64,000 nucleotides of DNA from Calothrix sp. PCC 6303. Lineage in GTDB: Bacteria; Cyanobacteriota; Cyanobacteriia; Cyanobacteriales; Nostocaceae. The position numbers were made by a program, and so were the translations under genes. The stretch lies in assembly GCF_000317435.1 (NCBI RefSeq), contig NC_019751.1:3286001-3350000 (forward strand). Reading direction: 5' to 3'. Position 1 is the first letter of the stretch; each line of letters starts with the position of its first letter. Shown piece by piece: positions 60,574-64,000 of this stretch. The notes beneath the pieces were generated by a model, which was given only the letters and a program-made list of their open reading frames with translations, made no database searches and was not told the DNA's origin.

Positions 60574-62769
60574 ATGGCAGCCCAAGACTTTAGCAATCAA
60601 AACCTCAATGGAAATAACTTTAATGGACAAGACTTAAACGGTTCTAACTTTTTTAAAACGACCCTTACAGGAGTACAGTTTGTAGGTACACAACTTAGAA
60701 GCACTAACTTTGAAGAATCAAGTTGGTTCAACGTTAATGCGTCCAATGCTGTTTTTGCGACAAACACTAACTTTCCATCACCAGCTAATTTGTTTAAGGC
60801 AAAATGGGAAAATGTCAACCTCAGTGGAGCAAATCTAACTGGAGCAAATTTATCATTAATTGACACCAAATTTATTAACTTATCCAATGCCAATTTAACT
60901 AATGCCAATTTGAGTGAAGCAAATCTCAGTGGAGAACAGTCTGACAGACCAAACCTAGCGGGAGCGAACTTTACAGGAGCAGATTTATTTAAAACAAAGT
61001 TAAAAGCTGCGGATTTAACAGGGGCAAATTTCACCAATGCGAAGTTTCAAGAAACAGAGTTAGAGGCAACTCTCTTAGTCAATGTGAATGCAACTGGTGC
61101 CGATTTTCGACAAGCCAAACTCACAGATTTGCTTCTCCAAAATTCTACCTTTGATTTAGCAAACTTCAGTGGTGTCTCTATCAGTGATGTAGAAGCATTC
61201 AATCCAAATCAAGCAGTGAATGCGAGCTTTCGTGGTGCTGATTTAAGCAACTTGGTTTTAGATGATGCGACTTTAACTGGTAGTAATTTTAGTGCATATG
61301 TTGCTACTAATGGTACAGTTACAGCTACAAACCTCACAAGCGCCAAATTAGTTGATAGTGATTTCACTGGTTCCAATTTCAGTGGTGCCAAACTAATAAA
61401 TACTGACCTATCTAAAACTAACCTCACCAATGCCAACTTTACTGGTGCTGACATGAGTGGGGTACTCACCACCGATGCGATCGCAAGTGGTGCAAACTTC
61501 ACCAATGCCAATTTGAGTAATGCGAACCTGTCTAAAGGTAACTTTACCGATGCTACCTTTTTTGGGGCTAATCTGACAGGCGCGAGCGCGGTTGATGCTA
61601 TTGGCTTGTATCTTGGAGATGGTGGTAATAACAACCTTACAGGTACCAACAACGGTGATAACCTGTTTGGCAATGGTGGCAACGATGTCCTCAATGCTAA
61701 TGATGGCAATGATTATCTTGATGGTGGTGCTGGTGCTGACAACCTCAATGGTGGTAATGGTGCTGACACCTTATTTGGTGGTGCTGGCAATGACACCTTA
61801 AACGGTGGTGCTGGTAACGATTACCTTGACGGTGGTAATGGTAATGACAGGATGCTTGGTGGTACTGGTGATGATATATACATCGTCAATGCTACTGGTG
61901 ATAATGTGATCGAAAATGCCAACGCAGGTATAGATACTGTCCGTTCTAGCGCTGCCAGCTACACCTTAACCAACAACGTAGAAAACCTAACATTAATTAA
62001 TACAGCCCAGAGTGGTACTGGTAACGCACTTGCCAACACCATTACAGGTAACGATGGCAATAACAACCTCAGTGGGGGTGATGGCAATGATACCCTTAGT
62101 GGTGGCTTAGGGGACGATGTGCTGGATGGTGGTGCAGGTGATGACGTGATGACTGGTGCTTTGGGCAACGACACCTATGTGATTAGTAGTGCAGCAGATA
62201 TCATCACCGAAAATGCCAATGAAGGTACAGATACAGTTCAGTCTAGTTTTGACTACACCCTGGGCGATAACCTAGAAAATCTCACCCTGGTTGGTACAGC
62301 CCTCAACGGCACTGGTAACGGACTTGCCAACATTATTACGGGTAATGCCAGCAACAATACCCTCAGTGGACTTGCGGGTAACGATACCCTCTATGGTTTG
62401 GATGGCGATGATATCCTGCTTGGTGGTGGTGGCGGTGATTATCTCGATGGTGGTTTAGGTAATGACTCCATCACTGGCGCTACTGGCAATGACATTATTC
62501 TTGGTGGTGCAGGCAATGACACCATGAATGGTGGTGATGGCAATGACACCTTTATCTTTGCATCCGGCTTTGGAAGCGATCGCATAAATGGTTTTGCCGA
62601 TGGTGGAGACAAGATTAACCTGACGGCATTTGCTACCAGTTTCGGCGCTTTGACAATTAATCAAGCTGGGGGAACTACAGTTATTTCCGGCTCAGTTTTT
62701 GGTGCAGATACCATTACCCTGGCAGGTTTCACCGCTACCAACCTTGATGCTGGGGATTTCATTTTTTAA
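60574..62769 (+). CDS. Pentapeptide-repeat / RTX hybrid protein 1, predicted secreted
   Basis: A 731-residue protein. Residues 1-340 are pentapeptide repeats (NFNGQDLNGSNF, SGANLTGANLSL, LSNANLTNANLSEANL) that should form a four-sided beta-helix. After a short link (GLYLGDGGNNNLTGTNNGDN) come RTX nonapeptides, about 355-430, interrupted twice by a DIYIV-type / NVENLTL-type spacer (VENLTLINTAQSGTGN and LENLTLVGTALNGTGN). More RTX repeats and a cap (FIFASGFGSDRINGFADGGDKINL) end in DAGDFIF. It has no signal peptide. The RTX half and the tail mark it as a T1SS cargo. The next gene is a tandem paralogue. Confidence 0.9.
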   Translation: MAAQDFSNQNLNGNNFNGQDLNGSNFFKTTLTGVQFVGTQLRSTNFEESSWFNVNASNAVFATNTNFPSPANLFKAKWENVNLSGANLTGANLSLIDTKFINLSNANLTNANLSEANLSGEQSDRPNLAGANFTGADLFKTKLKAADLTGANFTNAKFQETELEATLLVNVNATGADFRQAKLTDLLLQNSTFDLANFSGVSISDVEAFNPNQAVNASFRGADLSNLVLDDATLTGSNFSAYVATNGTVTATNLTSAKLVDSDFTGSNFSGAKLINTDLSKTNLTNANFTGADMSGVLTTDAIASGANFTNANLSNANLSKGNFTDATFFGANLTGASAVDAIGLYLGDGGNNNLTGTNNGDNLFGNGGNDVLNANDGNDYLDGGAGADNLNGGNGADTLFGGAGNDTLNGGAGNDYLDGGNGNDRMLGGTGDDIYIVNATGDNVIENANAGIDTVRSSAASYTLTNNVENLTLINTAQSGTGNALANTITGNDGNNNLSGGDGNDTLSGGLGDDVLDGGAGDDVMTGALGNDTYVISSAADIITENANEGTDTVQSSFDYTLGDNLENLTLVGTALNGTGNGLANIITGNASNNTLSGLAGNDTLYGLDGDDILLGGGGGDYLDGGLGNDSITGATGNDIILGGAGNDTMNGGDGNDTFIFASGFGSDRINGFADGGDKINLTAFATSFGALTINQAGGTTVISGSVFGADTITLAGFTATNLDAGDFIF

Positions 62770-62774
62770 CTAAT

Positions 62775-62796
62775 AACCCAATGGCTTTGTTGGGTT
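62775..62796 (+). terminator. Hairpin after hybrid gene 1
   Basis: AACCCAA and TTGGGTT pair across an 8-base loop five bases after the stop codon; a few T residues follow. It is a weak terminator candidate. Confidence 0.5.
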
Positions 62797-62832
62797 CGAC
62801 TTTGCTCACCCAACATACCCTTTGGAAGACAC

Positions 62833-62852
62833 AGACGCAATGTATTGCGTCT
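62833..62852. repeat. Perfect 9-bp palindrome between hybrid genes
   Basis: AGACGCAAT and ATTGCGTCT are separated by GT. It lies 41 bases before the next ATG and could form an mRNA hairpin in its leader. Confidence 0.6.
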
Positions 62853-62892
62853 CTACATTTTCAAACCAATTAAATTTTTTTAGGTGTCTAAC

Positions 62893-64000
62893 ATGCAAAA
62901 TCAAAACTTTAACGGTCAAGTTCTGACAGGTAATAACTTTAACGGACAAAACATAAATGGTTCCACTTTTGTCGCAGCGAGTCTCACAGATGTGCAATTC
63001 GTTGGTACACAGCTTAGAGGTACTAACTTCTCAGCAGCTTTTCTGAGCAATGTCAATGCTTCAAATGCTGTCTTTGCTCCAAATACCAACTTTCCCGCAG
63101 TAGCTAATTTCTCTGAGGCAACATTGCAGAATGTCAATTTCAGTGGCGCAAACCTGAGACAGGCAAATCTATTCAAAATCAACACATCAGGTATTAACCT
63201 GTCAAATGCCAATCTCACCAATGCAGATTTGCGAGAAGCGAATCTCAGTGGTGAGCAATCTGAGCGTCCAAATCTTACAGGTGCGAACTTTACAGGTGCG
63301 AACCTATCTTTGGCGAATTTGAAAGCGGCTGACTTTACCGGGGCAAATCTGACAAATACCAACCTCCAAGGAGCGACTTTAGAAGCAACTCTTCTAGTTA
63401 ACGTCAATGCTACTGGTGCAGACTTTCGCTTAAGTAACTTCACTGATGTTACTCTGCAAAACTCTATTTTTGACCTGGCGAATTTCAGTGGTGTTTCTTT
63501 TAGTGATGCTCCTCTGGCTCCTGGGCAAACTGCCAATCTCAGCTTTCGGGGTGCGAATTTAAGTGGCGCGCAAATAGATGATGCGGTTTTGAGCGGTTCA
63601 AATTTTAGCGCTTCTGGTACTACAGTCACTAACCTCACAGATGTCAAATTCGATCAAACTGATTTAAGTGGCTCAAATTTCACCCAAGCTAATTTGACTA
63701 ATGCTGACCTCATAGTAGCTAACTTGACAAATGCCAACTTCACGGGTGCTAATCTAACTGGGGTACTCACCACCGATTCAACTGCTATTGGTGCGAATTT
63801 CACCAATGCAAACCTGACTAACGCCGATTTATCGAAAACTAATTTTACCAATGCTAACTTTTTTGGTGCTGATCTCACAGGCGCGATCGCTGTTGATTCC
63901 ATCGGTTTAATTATTGGGGATGAATTTGATAACACCCTCACAGGCACAACCGGAAACGATAACATCTTTGGTAATGGTGGTAACGACACCCTAACTGGTG
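62893..64000 (+). CDS. Pentapeptide-repeat / RTX hybrid protein 2 (3' end outside window)
   Basis: An open frame from ATG 62893 with no stop before the window end; 369 codons are visible. The product is a close paralogue of hybrid protein 1: it starts NFNGQVLTGNNFNGQNINGS and keeps phrases such as FVGTQLRGTNF, NVNASNAVF, LSGEQSERPNLTGANFTGANL, EATLLVNVNATGADFR and GVLTTDS. Pentapeptides run to about residue 335. The last visible residues (GDEFDNTLTGTTGNDNIFGNGGNDTLTG) are the start of the RTX part. A tandem duplication explains the pair. Opposite-strand open frames here are shadows of the repeats. Confidence 0.9.
   Translation, partial: MQNQNFNGQVLTGNNFNGQNINGSTFVAASLTDVQFVGTQLRGTNFSAAFLSNVNASNAVFAPNTNFPAVANFSEATLQNVNFSGANLRQANLFKINTSGINLSNANLTNADLREANLSGEQSERPNLTGANFTGANLSLANLKAADFTGANLTNTNLQGATLEATLLVNVNATGADFRLSNFTDVTLQNSIFDLANFSGVSFSDAPLAPGQTANLSFRGANLSGAQIDDAVLSGSNFSASGTTVTNLTDVKFDQTDLSGSNFTQANLTNADLIVANLTNANFTGANLTGVLTTDSTAIGANFTNANLTNADLSKTNFTNANFFGADLTGAIAVDSIGLIIGDEFDNTLTGTTGNDNIFGNGGNDTLTG

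Noticed and set aside
62916-63989. Open frames on the - strand opposite hybrid gene 2
   Set aside because: Antisense shadow of pentapeptide codons. The real gene on the + strand is open to the window end.

Overview
The window looks like chromosome of a filamentous, Nostocales-type cyanobacterium. The evidence is the frequent GCGATCGC (HIP1) octamer, small palindromic dispersed repeats, many insertion sequences and MITE-like elements, and typically cyanobacterial families (DUF4079, a FAD-Rieske oxidoreductase, a type I secretion ABC protein with a cyclic-nucleotide-binding domain). Genus is not assigned. No rRNA, tRNA or CRISPR array was seen.

Region 1 (about 0-14 kb) is an ion and stress homeostasis island on the + strand: the end of a pentapeptide-repeat protein, YggT, a broken hdeD-like gene, a ferrochelatase-like protein, a ZIP metal transporter, an MgtA-type P-type ATPase, a nitroreductase, an SbmA-like ABC protein, and a coupled DnaJ / CbpM-like / cation-channel operon. 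Remnants of a second P-type ATPase and a second ZIP gene show past duplication and decay. Region 2 (14.4-18.6 kb) is a tightly packed four-gene unit: FAD-Rieske oxidoreductase, heme-oxygenase-like diiron protein, shortened DUF3891 protein, methyltransferase.

Region 3 (18.7-35.6 kb, mostly - strand) holds a YbhGFSR-like drug exporter whose genes are split. The double-ATPase and first permease lie at 32.6-35.6 kb; the second permease and HlyD adaptor lie at 18.7-21.1 kb. Between them is about 11.4 kb of accessory DNA: small membrane proteins of unknown function, a CPBP protease, a PspC protein, two inverted DUF433/DUF5615 toxin-antitoxin-like pairs, an OLD-like ATPase-TOPRIM protein (candidate phage defence) and a dead integron-integrase-like gene.

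Region 4 (36-49 kb) contains a cNMP-binding protein, a P2-type cation ATPase, a DUF4079 protein, a two-component system with an extra receiver-only regulator, and a transposon-rich stretch. Three copies of one 1310-bp IS4-like element lie in the window. Copies 1 and 3 have 9-bp target duplications; copy 2 has none and sits next to a truncated DsbA-like gene that also carries a MITE. An IS5-family element splits a 42-codon ORF.

Region 5 (49-64 kb) is a type I secretion locus. The ABC exporter (cNBD plus a C39-like domain without catalytic Cys) and its HlyD adaptor are on the - strand. Divergent from them on the + strand are two RTX proteins, a glycosyltransferase fused to a parvulin-type prolyl isomerase, and two tandem paralogues that join a long pentapeptide-repeat domain to an RTX domain (the second runs off the window). 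These are the likely cargo and cargo-maturation proteins of the exporter. An outer-membrane TolC partner is not in the window.
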